Shown: positions 53,568-61,930 of the stretch, piece after piece
Layout: each line of letters starts with the position of its first letter
How positions within the stretch are numbered: the first letter of the stretch is position 1
Assembly (NCBI GenBank): GCA_014361455.1
Contig: JACIVP010000001.1
Span: forward strand, 1-64,000
DNA from: Candidatus Methanosuratincola sp.
GTDB lineage: Archaea > Thermoproteota > Methanomethylicia > Methanomethylicales > Methanomethylicaceae
Reading direction: 5' to 3'
Length of the DNA: 64,000 nt
Program-made: the position numbers and the translations under genes
Notes under the pieces: generated by a model
Seen by the model: the letters and a program-made list of their open reading frames with translations, nothing else
Told to the model about the DNA's origin: nothing
The model's database searches: none

Positions 53568-54187
53568 TATTCTCTCCCCACGATCACGGACAGCCCCTCT
53601 TCTGCTTGGGTGATCTCTTTGAGCCTTACCTCCCAGCACGAGGAGTACCTCTTGAAAAAGTGAGGGATGGATATCCCAGCCACCCCCACGCCGAAGTTCA
53701 CAGCCGCAGCCGCGAGGGAAGCCAAAATGCCCGTCCAATCAGCAGGCAGATTGAGCGCCATCTGCAGGAGGAGGAGAGCGCCGTTGGCTATGAAGCAGAC
53801 CCCTGCTGCCCTGCTGAGCAGGATGAGCCTCGATATCAGTTGCCTATTTGAACGGTAGTGCGCCGTCAGCCTGACTATCAGCCCCGTCAGGGCTTTGGGG
53901 CTCTGGTTTCCTTTCACCTTGGAATATTCGTCTTTTATATCATCAACCCCGCTCAGGAGCTCTGCGACTGCAATGAGCCATCTGATCGCAAGGGCGAATG
54001 CTGCGATCCCGACTGCTGAAGCTGCGATGTTGATAACCGACCACCCGTCCAAGAGCGCTAGGATATTGGTGACTGCCAGGGAAACCCCGATCGCCATCGC
54101 TATTCCGCTGAATGCGATGTTGATTACTGCAAGCGAAAAGAAGCTCCTGATCTCCCTCGAAAATTTATTCTCTATGCTAATTCCCAT
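53567..54187 (-). CDS. Four-helix membrane protein, unknown function
   Basis: About 206 residues from ATG 54187, which has GAGGTCA five bases ahead; an upstream ATG at 54205 is possible. Four hydrophobic helices occur in two pairs with a charged linker (DIKDEYSKVKGNQSPK) between. The C-terminus is polar. It is co-transcribed with the winged-helix protein that follows. I do not recognise the family. Confidence 0.65.
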   Translation of the reverse strand: MGISIENKFSREIRSFFSLAVINIAFSGIAMAIGVSLAVTNILALLDGWSVINIAASAVGIAAFALAIRWLIAVAELLSGVDDIKDEYSKVKGNQSPKALTGLIVRLTAHYRSNRQLISRLILLSRAAGVCFIANGALLLLQMALNLPADWTGILASLAAAAVNFGVGVAGISIPHFFKRYSSCWEVRLKEITQAEEGLSVIVGRE

Positions 54188-54275
54188 ACCGGTGACCTCA
54201 TGCAATAACTGGGCTGCTATTAAAGTAAAGCTTTATGAAACAATGTTACATCTTTTTGTTGCATATCTTCCCTAC

Positions 54276-54345
54276 TTACGATAATGGGGCCATGAGGTGG
54301 ATAACGAAGGCAAGCCCACAGGCTTTAGCCGTGGGAGTACGTCAG
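54276..54345 (+). mobile_element. 70-bp miniature IS200/IS605-like repeat, copy 3
   Basis: Differs from copy 1 by about one base (GAAGGC for GAAAGC). It again begins TTAC and ends GTCAG, with the GGCT/AGCC hairpin. It lies between two convergent-free genes, upstream of the zinc-ribbon gene end. Confidence 0.6.
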
Positions 54346-54400
54346 CATTGCCTCCATCCGAATTGGAGGGTGGTCAGATGTGTCGAGTCCAGTGCGATCC

Positions 54401-54721
54401 CTAACCTTTTTTCGTTTCCGCCCCGCAGTACGGGCATCTCCAGTACTCTTTTATGTACTCCTTTCCACAAGAACTGCACTTCACCAATTCGTCGCCGGCA
54501 TATTCCCCCTTCAGCATCTTAACGGCATTTTCATCCGCAAACAGCTCGAATTTTCCGCAATACTCACACACGTATGCATCGAATGCAACCGGGACTCCAA
54601 CGTCCGGGTAGACCAGCAGCCACATTGCCTCGTTTACCGGCCCCGTCCTAATTGTCTGCCTTCCAATGCCAGTCATCTCCGATCCGCAGTTGGGGCACTT
54701 GACAGGAGTTTTATTGCGCAT
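54401..54721 (-). CDS. Zinc-ribbon protein
   Basis: 106 residues with four CxxC pairs: CPNC near the N-terminus, CEYC in the middle, and CSSC and CPYC at the C-terminus. The second half looks like a double zinc ribbon. The middle part (LLVYPDVGVPVAFDAYVCEYC) resembles nucleic-acid or membrane-linked zinc-ribbon proteins. ATG 54721 is preferred over TTG 54727. Function unknown. Confidence 0.72.
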   Translation of the reverse strand: MRNKTPVKCPNCGSEMTGIGRQTIRTGPVNEAMWLLVYPDVGVPVAFDAYVCEYCGKFELFADENAVKMLKGEYAGDELVKCSSCGKEYIKEYWRCPYCGAETKKG

Positions 54722-54727
54722 TACCAA

Positions 54728-55123
54728 AACACTTTATTCTATGAATTGTTTCTTGGTATTAATAACCTCATCATATGCAATCTGAAGTGCACATTCACAG
54801 TTCTATCTGGAAAGATGTGGAGTTATTTATAACTACGTGGCAGAAAGCCCATCGATTATTCGTACGGGGTCAAAATCTGATGCCCTCAAATGCACCACAT
54901 CAAGCGGTCAACTGCTTGGTTTGGGTTTGGGGATGGATTTTAACAGCCTTCCACGGACGAGCTGAATTACCAGATCAACTAGTGGACATTGCATGCAATC
55001 GGTTTGAAATCCGCTAAGGTCATTGTGCTTTGCAATATGTAGCTGACTTGGATTGCCGTTGCTTGCCGTGGGCTCCAATGAGTAAATAAGGCGCCGTCTC
55101 GAAGAAAAATTGGGTATATTGCG
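54728..55123. other. Intergenic stretch, no firm gene
   Basis: About 395 bases. An 80-codon frame at 54775-55017 on the plus strand is tryptophan-rich in its middle part and may be a decayed fragment; no family was recognised. A TATA-like GTAAATAAG near 55081-55090 serves the DUF996 gene. Confidence 0.3.
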
Positions 55124-55798
55124 ATGACCTTAGAATCAAATAAGGCCTTAGGCGGCATAGGCACAATACTGATGTTAATCGGAGTGATGCCATTCGGATA
55201 CATGGGAATAATTGCACTCATAGGCCTGATACTGGTTCTGGTCGCCCTTTATGGTTTTGCAGGTATTTACAGGGAAAGGAAGATCTTCAGCAATTTCTTT
55301 TATGGGACGATTGTAGGCATCGTTGGTGCAGTGGTTGCAGGCGCAGTGATTGTCCTCTCATTTTTAACTACCTTGACAGACTTCCTGTACCAGATCTTTC
55401 CGGACTGGAACGGCGACTGGTCAACCCTTCCAGGATTAATGCCTGACCCTTCAAATATAGGCATTAGTGATCTCTATCCTTTTCTAGCAAGACTAGTTTC
55501 AGTAATTCTGATCCTGTGGGCCTCTGTAATAATTGCAAGCCTCTTTGTCAGACGATCATTAAACACTCTTTCATCAAAAACAAACGTGGGTCTGTTTTCA
55601 ACGGCAGGATTGACAATGCTCATTGGCGCGTTTCTGACGATACTTCTGATAGGATTCTTTCTTATCTGGATTTCTATGCTTCTGATTGCGATTGCATTCT
55701 TCAAAATAAAAACTCAACCAGAACAATCTGCAGTCACCGTTGTACCACCTCATCCAATGGTAACACAGGTGCAACTGACACTCCCTATGCCCAGGTGA
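55124..55798 (+). CDS. DUF996 family membrane protein with a rearranged C-terminus
   Basis: 224 residues. The start MTLESNKALGGIGTILMLIG is the family signature, and about five membrane helices follow. The function of DUF996 is unknown. The last residues (VQLTLPMPR) come from a 38-bp insertion identical to part of trxB. The unaltered tail, VQLPVNNP and stop, is still present after a second copy of the preceding 39 bases (see repeat 55739-55850). The gene therefore lost its native end recently. Confidence 0.82.
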   Translation: MTLESNKALGGIGTILMLIGVMPFGYMGIIALIGLILVLVALYGFAGIYRERKIFSNFFYGTIVGIVGAVVAGAVIVLSFLTTLTDFLYQIFPDWNGDWSTLPGLMPDPSNIGISDLYPFLARLVSVILILWASVIIASLFVRRSLNTLSSKTNVGLFSTAGLTMLIGAFLTILLIGFFLIWISMLLIAIAFFKIKTQPEQSAVTVVPPHPMVTQVQLTLPMPR

Positions 55799-55850
55799 TA
55801 ATCGCAGCCGGGTTGTACCACCTCATCCAATGGCAACACAGGTGCAACTG
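55739..55850 (+). repeat. 39-bp tandem duplication with a 38-bp trxB segment between the copies
   Basis: Bases 55739-55777 and 55812-55850 differ at one position only. Between and overlapping them, 55774-55811 equals 37578-37615 in the thioredoxin-reductase-like gene without a mismatch. The arrangement looks like template switching or a micro-insertion with target duplication. Confidence 0.85.
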
Positions 55851-55864
55851 CCGGTAAACAACCC

Positions 55865-56230
55865 TTAACTCTGTCGGCAGGAATTCCCCTGCGAAAACTG
55901 GGGTGAGCCGAAAGCATATCTTCTCCCCCACCAGTTTATCCCGAAAGGTAGGGAGAGGCTGCCTCGAATAAGCCCGTGGAAACCCGATGATCCGCACAGC
56001 ACAAGCGGGCGGGTAGGCTGGATATCGGGGTCTGTAACTTCCAAATTCCGAGGACTCGACCAATCATTGAAGCAGGAACCTGTATACAGAAAGCGACCAA
56101 ACACCCTCCAAGCAGAGGTGATGCGAGAGTAACGCGAAGGAAAAAGAAGTGGATGCCACTTGCGAAAGCGGGGGAAGGTCATTTCTCCCCTAACTGGTAA
56201 TAGGATCCTAAAAGTCTGACTCTGGTGGTG
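55865..56230 (+). ncRNA. Highly structured non-coding element, possibly HEARO/omega-RNA-like
   Basis: About 360 bases without a convincing gene but full of nested complementary stretches: GCAGG/CCTGC (near 55874-55890), CTGG/CCAG with GAG/CTC inside (55896-55935), CCCGAT/ATCGGG (near 55989-56034) enclosing CCGC/GCGG, CAGG/CCTG (near 56073-56083), GCG-AGAGTAA-CGC (near 56123-56136) and AAGTGG/CCACTT (near 56147-56161). It is purine-rich on this strand and lies ahead of a short GTG frame (56225). The look recalls HEARO RNAs of IscB-type transposons, but no IscB gene follows. The class is not proven. Confidence 0.4.
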
Positions 56231-56397
56231 TATCCGAAAATGCCTCTAGGCGAATCCGATAGGTCAGGAAATCAATCAAATTATCAACAGGACTGCTGCC
56301 CCTTTAATCAAGTTTCTTGGATGTCTTCAGACCTGTCGGGTATGAGGATTCTGGCTTGTGCGGATAGCTGGATGGGTACTGGGGTCGGTGAGGTCAA

Positions 56398-56432
56398 GCT
56401 TTTTTATAGGGGATCGCCTCCTGTTAAACCAA
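56398..56432 (+). promoter_or_regulatory. TATA box of the PfkB kinase gene
   Basis: CTTTTTTATAGG at about 56399-56410 is TATA-like. A start about 25 bases on (near 56430) fits a leaderless transcript beginning at GTG 56433 or a short leader to TTG 56442. Confidence 0.45.
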
Positions 56433-57383
56433 GTGGTTCTATTGGCAGAGATCGTCTTCGTCGGCCATACATCAGTCGACAGGATTAGAAACATTAACGG
56501 CGAGCGGATGCAGCCGGGCGGGGCTGCCCTGTACGCCGCCTATGGTGCGAAGACGCTCTGCAGGAATGTATCTCTAGTCACCGCGGTAGGGAACGACTAC
56601 AGGTTCTGGGACTCCATAGCTGACTTCCCGCAGGAATTCATCATAAGGAGGAAGGGAAAGAGCACGAGGTTCGACATATCCTACGATCAGGATTGGAATG
56701 CCCACTATCACGAAAGCTACCCGGGTCTGGCATCAGCAATCACGACGCGCATGCTTCTGAAGGCAGTTCGGAGGGGTGCGGACTTTGTCCACATAGCCCC
56801 CATGAACCCGCCCAAGGTCGAGCGGATGGTATCCGCGCTCAGGGACTCTGGGTCGGAGGTGAAGATCTCTGTCAACTCATGCATAAACTACATGGGGAGC
56901 AGGGTGAACCGGGAAGCAATACTAAACGCGGCATCAATGGCCGACATCTTCATACTCAATGAGAGAGAGCTACACGCGCTGACGGGCAAGGAGGTCGTAT
57001 CGGAGGCGATCAGGGTAATACGCACAAAGACGCTCGTGCTGACACTCGGCGAATTTGGGACACTCATAAGGTCTGATGGAACGGCAGACTTGATACCCGC
57101 GCTCGCGGCGATAACGAAGAGGGCGGTTGACGTCACTGGAGCAGGGGACACCTGGTCTGGTAGCTTCATTGCAGCCTTCCTAAGGACCAAGAGCTGGATA
57201 AAGGCGGTCTCGTTTGCATCGTTTGTCTCAGCAGTGAAGTGCACTGGGTGGAACTTCGAAAAGGTCAGAAAGCTCCGCTTCGAAACGGTCGACGAGGTTT
57301 ACGACCTTACCATCGCTATGAAGGAGAAGGGGCGGCAGCTCAGGCTGGCGGAGTCGCTGAGTGGGCTCTCAGACGATGCGTGA
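56433..57383 (+). CDS. PfkB-family carbohydrate/nucleoside kinase
   Basis: About 316 residues of the ribokinase fold. GGAALYAAYGAKTL near the N-terminus corresponds to the GGx substrate segment, FILNERELHALTG to the NxxE region, and VDVTGAGDTWSGSFIAAFL to the catalytic GAGD motif. It phosphorylates a sugar or nucleoside with ATP. Starts at GTG 56433 and TTG 56442 are both possible; the TATA box position rules against the longer frame from 56358. It lies back to back with the his operon end, with no functional hint about the substrate. Confidence 0.85.
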   Translation: MVLLAEIVFVGHTSVDRIRNINGERMQPGGAALYAAYGAKTLCRNVSLVTAVGNDYRFWDSIADFPQEFIIRRKGKSTRFDISYDQDWNAHYHESYPGLASAITTRMLLKAVRRGADFVHIAPMNPPKVERMVSALRDSGSEVKISVNSCINYMGSRVNREAILNAASMADIFILNERELHALTGKEVVSEAIRVIRTKTLVLTLGEFGTLIRSDGTADLIPALAAITKRAVDVTGAGDTWSGSFIAAFLRTKSWIKAVSFASFVSAVKCTGWNFEKVRKLRFETVDEVYDLTIAMKEKGRQLRLAESLSGLSDDA

Positions 57384-57429
57384 CATGCAGTCCGATCCCA
57401 GCGTGTCAGCTCTAGTCTCTGAGCTGGTT

Positions 57430-58092
57430 CTACCTTCTTCGCTTCCTCAGCTCATCTAGGACGTCTTCGATACCTGCCCCCTTCATCTGCAGCAGTATAA
57501 GGAGATGGTAGAGCAGATCGGCTGCCTCGCTCACGATCCTCTCCTTCGTCTCCCCGACTCCTGCGAGCGCCACCTCAACCCCCTCTTCCCCTACTTTCTT
57601 GGCCGCCCTGATTAACCCCCCAGATGCTATCTTGGAGGTATAGGATCCCTCGCGCGGGTTTGTGATCCTCTCCTTTATGATGCCTTCCAGCTCCCTGATC
57701 ACGTCCGTCTTGTCCGCGTATTTCACAAAGGGTCGGTTGAAGCACGTCTTCTCGCCCGTGTGGCAGACGTTCCCGACCTGCCTCACTTTGAATAGGAGCG
57801 AGTCGGAGTCGCAGTCAGCATAGATCCCTAGGACGTATTGGTAGTGTCCAGACTCCTCACCCTTCATCCAGAGCTTCTTCCTGGATCTCGACCAGTAGTG
57901 CATCATGCCGGTGCTGAGCGTCCTTCTCAGCGCCTCCTCGTTCATGAATGCGAGCATCAGCACCCTCCCGTCTTCCCCAATGGTCACTGCGGGGATTATC
58001 CCCCCCAGCTTTGCAAAGTCGAGAGACTTGACCAGTTTTTCGATATTGTCAGCCTCGAGCCTCACGCCCTCCATGATTTCATTTTCTGCCAT
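57430..58092 (-). CDS. hisIE: Phosphoribosyl-AMP cyclohydrolase / phosphoribosyl-ATP pyrophosphohydrolase (bifunctional)
   Basis: 220 residues. The HisI half (about 20-120) has MLAFMNEEAL, YWSRSRKKLWMKGEESGHYQ and the zinc-binding CDSDSLLFKVRQVGNVCHTG. The HisE half (about 125-215) has the helical KVGEEGVEVALA and EAADLLYHLLILL. Together they carry out steps 2 and 3 of histidine synthesis. It is the last gene of the his operon, ending near the convergent PfkB gene. Confidence 0.95.
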   Translation of the reverse strand: MAENEIMEGVRLEADNIEKLVKSLDFAKLGGIIPAVTIGEDGRVLMLAFMNEEALRRTLSTGMMHYWSRSRKKLWMKGEESGHYQYVLGIYADCDSDSLLFKVRQVGNVCHTGEKTCFNRPFVKYADKTDVIRELEGIIKERITNPREGSYTSKIASGGLIRAAKKVGEEGVEVALAGVGETKERIVSEAADLLYHLLILLQMKGAGIEDVLDELRKRRR

Positions 58093-58119
58093 ACCATCAA
58101 CCCACCTCCAATCTTAACA

Positions 58120-58920
58120 TCATGCGGGCCGTTCCTTATCTCCTTGATTTGGATGTCGCACGACCCTGACCGGCACCCCCCTCTCCATCAGGTACCTCTT
58201 CACCTCGCCTACGGTATACTCTGCGTAGTGGAATATCGATGCCGCGAGGGCCGCGTCTGCCTTACCCACGGTGAGTGCGTTGTATATATGGGCAGGGTTC
58301 CCAGCCCCTCCCGATGCGATCACAGGGATGTTGACGCCCTCGGAGACCAGCCTGGTCAGCTCGAGGTCATACCCGTCCTTCGAGCCGTCGAAGTCCATGC
58401 TGGTCAGCAGAATCTCGCCTGCGCCCATCTCCTCCGCCTTCATGGCCCATTCGACAGCATCCATGCTAGTACCCCTCCGCCCCCCGTGCGTATAGACCTC
58501 CCAACTTCTCTCGCCGGTTCTCTTCGCGTCTATCGCGACAACGATGCATTGGCTCCCGAAGATCTCGGCGCCCTCGGTGATCAGCCTGGGGTTCTGGACA
58601 GCTGCCGTGTTCAGCGAGACCTTGTCCGCCCCTGCCATCAGGACCCTCCTCGCGTCGGCGTAGCTCCTTATCCCCCCTCCTACTGTGAATGGGATCGAGA
58701 GCTCGTAGGCTGTCTTTCTCACCATGTCTATCACCGTCTCCCTGTTGTCCGACGAGGCGGTGATGTCCAGGAAGACGATCTCGTCCGCCCCTTGGCGCTC
58801 GTACTCCAGCGCCTGCTCGACTGGATCCCCTGCGTCCCTCAAGTTCACGAACCTTATCCCCTTGACGACCCTCCCCCTGTCGACGTCAAGGCAGGGTATG
58901 ATCCTCTTCGTGAGCGTCAC
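58120..58920 (-). CDS. hisF: Imidazole glycerol phosphate synthase, cyclase subunit
   Basis: 266-residue TIM barrel. Catalytic Asp residues lie in [15 protein letters not shown] (near 8-22) and [19 protein letters not shown]; phosphate sites are FTVGGGIRS and [10 protein letters not shown]. With HisH it forms IGP and AICAR. The GTG start overlaps the hisA stop (GTGA). Confidence 0.97.
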   Translation of the reverse strand: MTLTKRIIPCLDVDRGRVVKGIRFVNLRDAGDPVEQALEYERQGADEIVFLDITASSDNRETVIDMVRKTAYELSIPFTVGGGIRSYADARRVLMAGADKVSLNTAAVQNPRLITEGAEIFGSQCIVVAIDAKRTGERSWEVYTHGGRRGTSMDAVEWAMKAEEMGAGEILLTSMDFDGSKDGYDLELTRLVSEGVNIPVIASGGAGNPAHIYNALTVGKADAALAASIFHYAEYTVGEVKRYLMERGVPVRVVRHPNQGDKERPA

Positions 58921-59636
58921 CTAACCGCCCCCATCGCTTCCTTCAGCGTGAACGCCCCCTCGTACAGCGCCTTCCCTAGGATTACACCCGCGACCCTTGC
59001 GTCCCTGAGCAGCGCCAAATCGGAAAGGCTCGAGAACCCTCCCGCAAGGAAGACGTCCCCATGGATCTCTGAGACTGCCTTAAGAGAGTACTCGATGTTT
59101 GGCCCCTTCATCGTCCCGTCCCGATCGATCGCAGTCATCATGAACGTCCTCACGCCAAGCTCTTCAAGCCTCTTACACAGGAGAATGGCGTCGATGCCGG
59201 TCATCTCCTTCCACCCCTTTACAGCAACCCTCCCCGCGATGTGATCCACTGCTGCCATGATCCTGTCCGCCCCGAACTCCTCGATACTCGCCCTTATCAG
59301 CCTCGCGTCGAGGGCGCCGGTTCCGAAGATCACCCTCTTGGCCCCTGCCCGGATGTAATCCCTTGCGCTCTCGACCCCCCTCATCCCGCCCCCGACCTCG
59401 ACCTTCACCTCCGCCCCGACGCCCTTTATTATCCGCTTTATCTGATCCGAGTTGTTCCCGACGCCGATCGCCGCATCCAGGTCTACCACATGGATCCACT
59501 CCGCGCCCTCGTTCTTCCATTTTTGGGCCGCCTCGAGCGGGTCCTCGAAGTAGACCTTAGTATACTCAAGCCTGCCCTTCGTCAGCCTAACGCACTTCCC
59601 CCTCGAGATGTCCACCGCTGGAATCACGGTGATCAA
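58917..59636 (-). CDS. hisA: ProFAR isomerase
   Basis: 239-residue TIM barrel. It begins [18 protein letters not shown] with the first catalytic Asp, then [12 protein letters not shown], and [17 protein letters not shown] with the second. [15 protein letters not shown] and [15 protein letters not shown] close the phosphate site. TTG 59636 overlaps the hisH stop by four bases. Confidence 0.96.
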   Translation of the reverse strand: MITVIPAVDISRGKCVRLTKGRLEYTKVYFEDPLEAAQKWKNEGAEWIHVVDLDAAIGVGNNSDQIKRIIKGVGAEVKVEVGGGMRGVESARDYIRAGAKRVIFGTGALDARLIRASIEEFGADRIMAAVDHIAGRVAVKGWKEMTGIDAILLCKRLEELGVRTFMMTAIDRDGTMKGPNIEYSLKAVSEIHGDVFLAGGFSSLSDLALLRDARVAGVILGKALYEGAFTLKEAMGAVR

Positions 59637-60241
59637 CGCTTCGCCCCCTCCAAGAAACTCTTCAGCACGATCCGACCCGCCTCCCCACTCTTCTCTGGAT
59701 GGAACTGAGTTCCGAAGACTGCACCCTTCTCAATGATCGCCGGGATCGGAACTCCGTACTCGGTTTCAGCGACCGTGACCTCTATCTCCTCTGGTATGCA
59801 GTAGTAGGAGTGGACGAAGTAGAAGTACTCCCCGTCTGAAACCCCACTGGTCAGCACGCCGTGCTTTACGACCCGGATGCTGTTCCAACCCATGTGCGGG
59901 ACCTTCACCGTAGGCGGGAGCCTCACTACTTCCCCACTTATCAGGTTGAGCCCTAGATGGTCGCCGCCTTCGAAGCTCTTTGTGAAGAGGAGCTGCATCC
60001 CGAGGCAGACCCCAAGGGCTGGGATCTCGCCCCTCCGGATCCGATCTACTGTCCTGCCGAACTTGCCGAGAAGCGCCCTTATCCCGTCTCTGAAGGCGCC
60101 GACGCCGGGGATCACGACCGCGTCCGCCCCCTCTGCCTCTTGGTCCCCCTGTGCGACTATTACCTCTGCTCCAGCTCTTTCTACGCCCCTCCTGATGCTC
60201 AGGATGTTCCCGAGCCCCAGGTCCAATACGGCGACCCTCAT
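59633..60241 (-). CDS. hisH: Imidazole glycerol phosphate synthase, glutaminase subunit
   Basis: 202 residues from ATG 60241 (MRVAVLDLGLGNILSIRRG). The glutaminase Cys lies in LGVCLGMQLLF (about 79-89) and the His/Glu pair in FGTQFHPEKSG near the C-terminus. It supplies ammonia to HisF. The frame is open upstream to 60301, but that part lies in hisB and is not HisH-like. GGGGGAG precedes the ATG. Confidence 0.96.
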   Translation of the reverse strand: MRVAVLDLGLGNILSIRRGVERAGAEVIVAQGDQEAEGADAVVIPGVGAFRDGIRALLGKFGRTVDRIRRGEIPALGVCLGMQLLFTKSFEGGDHLGLNLISGEVVRLPPTVKVPHMGWNSIRVVKHGVLTSGVSDGEYFYFVHSYYCIPEEIEVTVAETEYGVPIPAIIEKGAVFGTQFHPEKSGEAGRIVLKSFLEGAKR

Positions 60242-60245
60242 CCGA

Positions 60246-60839
60246 TCAGATCTCCCCCTTTGCGCTAGGGACTTCCATGCTGCCCGTGAGCGACACCGCA
60301 TCCCTTAGCGCAAGCGCAAGCGCCTTGACCGCAGCCTCTACTTTGTGGTGGTCATTGCTCCCGTACAGGACCTTCATGTGGAGGTTGCACTTAAGGGAGG
60401 AGGCAAATGCCTCGAGGAAGTGGAGTATATCCTCGACCTTCGTGTCCTCGATCGACTCGCCCCTTGTTCCAAGCCTTATCCTGCTGTATGCTCTGCCGCC
60501 CAGATCGATGACTGCCCTTGCGAGGGAGTCGTCCATTGGCACGTAGGCGTGCCCGAATCTCCTTATCCCCCTCTTCTCGCCAAGCGCAGCTTGGATCGCT
60601 TCCCCCAGCACAAGCGCGGTGTCCTCTATTATGTGATGCTTAAGGTCCCCAGAGGCCTCGAGGTCTATCCTGATCAAGGAGTGCTTAGCGAGCGTCCTGA
60701 CCATGTGGTCGATGAAAGCAGAACCAGTGCTGCCCGTGAACTCGCCCGGTCCCTCGAGGCAGACCTTTGCCCTGATCTGGACCTCCCTGGTTTTCCTGTC
60801 GCAAGCTCCTTCTCTCTTAACTCCTATGCCCATGCTCAT
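60246..60839 (-). CDS. hisB: Imidazoleglycerol-phosphate dehydratase
   Basis: 197 residues. Metal-site motifs GSAFIDHMVRTLAKH, DLKHHIIEDTALVLGEA and LHMKVLYGSNDHHKVEA are all present. It is the dehydratase only, without a fused phosphatase, so histidinol-phosphate phosphatase must be elsewhere. ATG 60839 overlaps the hisC stop (ATGA). Confidence 0.96.
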   Translation of the reverse strand: MSMGIGVKREGACDRKTREVQIRAKVCLEGPGEFTGSTGSAFIDHMVRTLAKHSLIRIDLEASGDLKHHIIEDTALVLGEAIQAALGEKRGIRRFGHAYVPMDDSLARAVIDLGGRAYSRIRLGTRGESIEDTKVEDILHFLEAFASSLKCNLHMKVLYGSNDHHKVEAAVKALALALRDAVSLTGSMEVPSAKGEI

Positions 60840-61930
60840 GCCAGATCACCCATCGTTCCCCTGAGCATCTCGATGAACTTGAGGTTGTTCTCCCTCGTCG
60901 AGACGGTGACCCTCACGCAGTTCTCGAGGAGCGGCAGGCTGCCCCTGTCCCTCACATCCAGCCCGCATTCGCCCAGGCGCCTGACCACCTCGCCCGAGTC
61001 GATCCCCTTCGGGAGCCTGAAGAGTATGAAATTCGCATCTGACTCGTACGGATCGACCCCGCTCAGCATCTCGAGCTCGGCGGTGAGGTAGTTCCTCTCC
61101 TCGACCACCTGCCTGATGAAAGACTCGTACACTTTCTTGTTCTCCAAAACGAGCCTTACCATCTCCTGGGCGATCGAGTTCACGCTGAACGGGCTCTGCG
61201 CCGCCTTCAGCCATTCAAGCAGCCTCGCGTTCCCTAAACAGTACCCTGCCCTGAGCCCAGCCATGCCGAATGCCTTCGAGAAGGTCCTGAGCACCAACAG
61301 GTTCTCGTACTCCGTGCACTCGCCTGAGAGCGAGTATGGCGCAAAGTCGGCGTATGCCTCATCGAGAACAATTACCCTCCCGCTCTCCTCAACGATCCTC
61401 AAGATCTCGTCCCTGTTAAACTGCTTCCCGGTCGGGTTATTCGGCGAGCAGATGAATATCACCTTAGTCGAGTCGTCGACGGCGGAGAGTACGCTCTCTG
61501 CGCTCAGGTCGAAGTCCCCTGTGGCGAGCACCTGCTTCGTCCGGCCACCCGCGATAGAAGTGTAGAACTTGTACATCTCGAAGGTCGGGTCGACGACAAT
61601 TGCCTCGCGCCCCTCGGACGAGAGGAAGACCTTCGCTATTAGGTCGAGCACCTCGTCGGATCCGTTGCCGATAAGCACTTCGTCCTCCCAGATCCCCATG
61701 CTCTCAGCTATGGTCCTCGCCGCGGTCCAGCCCTTTGGGGGCGGGTACTCCCTTGCGTCCACTCTCTTCGTCGCCTCTGCCAGAATAGTGTCCGAGAAGA
61801 ACTTGTTAACCAGCATGTTCTCGTTGAGCCCCATCCTCACCTTCCCTTCGCCTGAAAGGCTAGAGTATGCTTCCCTCCCCTTCCTCTCGCCCAGGATGGG
61901 TCTGAGGCGGTCTACCACGAACTCATCCAC
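60836..61930 (-). CDS. hisC: Histidinol-phosphate aminotransferase
   Basis: 364-residue PLP enzyme. Motifs: LIGNGSDEVLDLI, ICSPNNPTGKQF, VLDEAYADFA and LRTFSKAFGMAGLRAGYC with the PLP Lys, and a C-terminal R in NCVRVTVSTREEN-like segment. It converts imidazole acetol phosphate to histidinol phosphate. GTG 61930 lies eight bases inside the hisD end. Confidence 0.95.
   Translation of the reverse strand: MDEFVVDRLRPILGERKGREAYSSLSGEGKVRMGLNENMLVNKFFSDTILAEATKRVDAREYPPPKGWTAARTIAESMGIWEDEVLIGNGSDEVLDLIAKVFLSSEGREAIVVDPTFEMYKFYTSIAGGRTKQVLATGDFDLSAESVLSAVDDSTKVIFICSPNNPTGKQFNRDEILRIVEESGRVIVLDEAYADFAPYSLSGECTEYENLLVLRTFSKAFGMAGLRAGYCLGNARLLEWLKAAQSPFSVNSIAQEMVRLVLENKKVYESFIRQVVEERNYLTAELEMLSGVDPYESDANFILFRLPKGIDSGEVVRRLGECGLDVRDRGSLPLLENCVRVTVSTRENNLKFIEMLRGTMGDLA

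Noticed and set aside
55865-56230. Group II intron or RNase P RNA
   Set aside because: No reverse transcriptase or domain V-like hairpin is visible, and the conserved RNase P core words were not found.
57838-59244. A 468-codon open frame antisense to hisIE, hisF and hisA
   Set aside because: It lies wholly opposite three well-supported genes, is rich in Pro/Arg/His without family features and is explained by the GC-rich third positions of the real genes.
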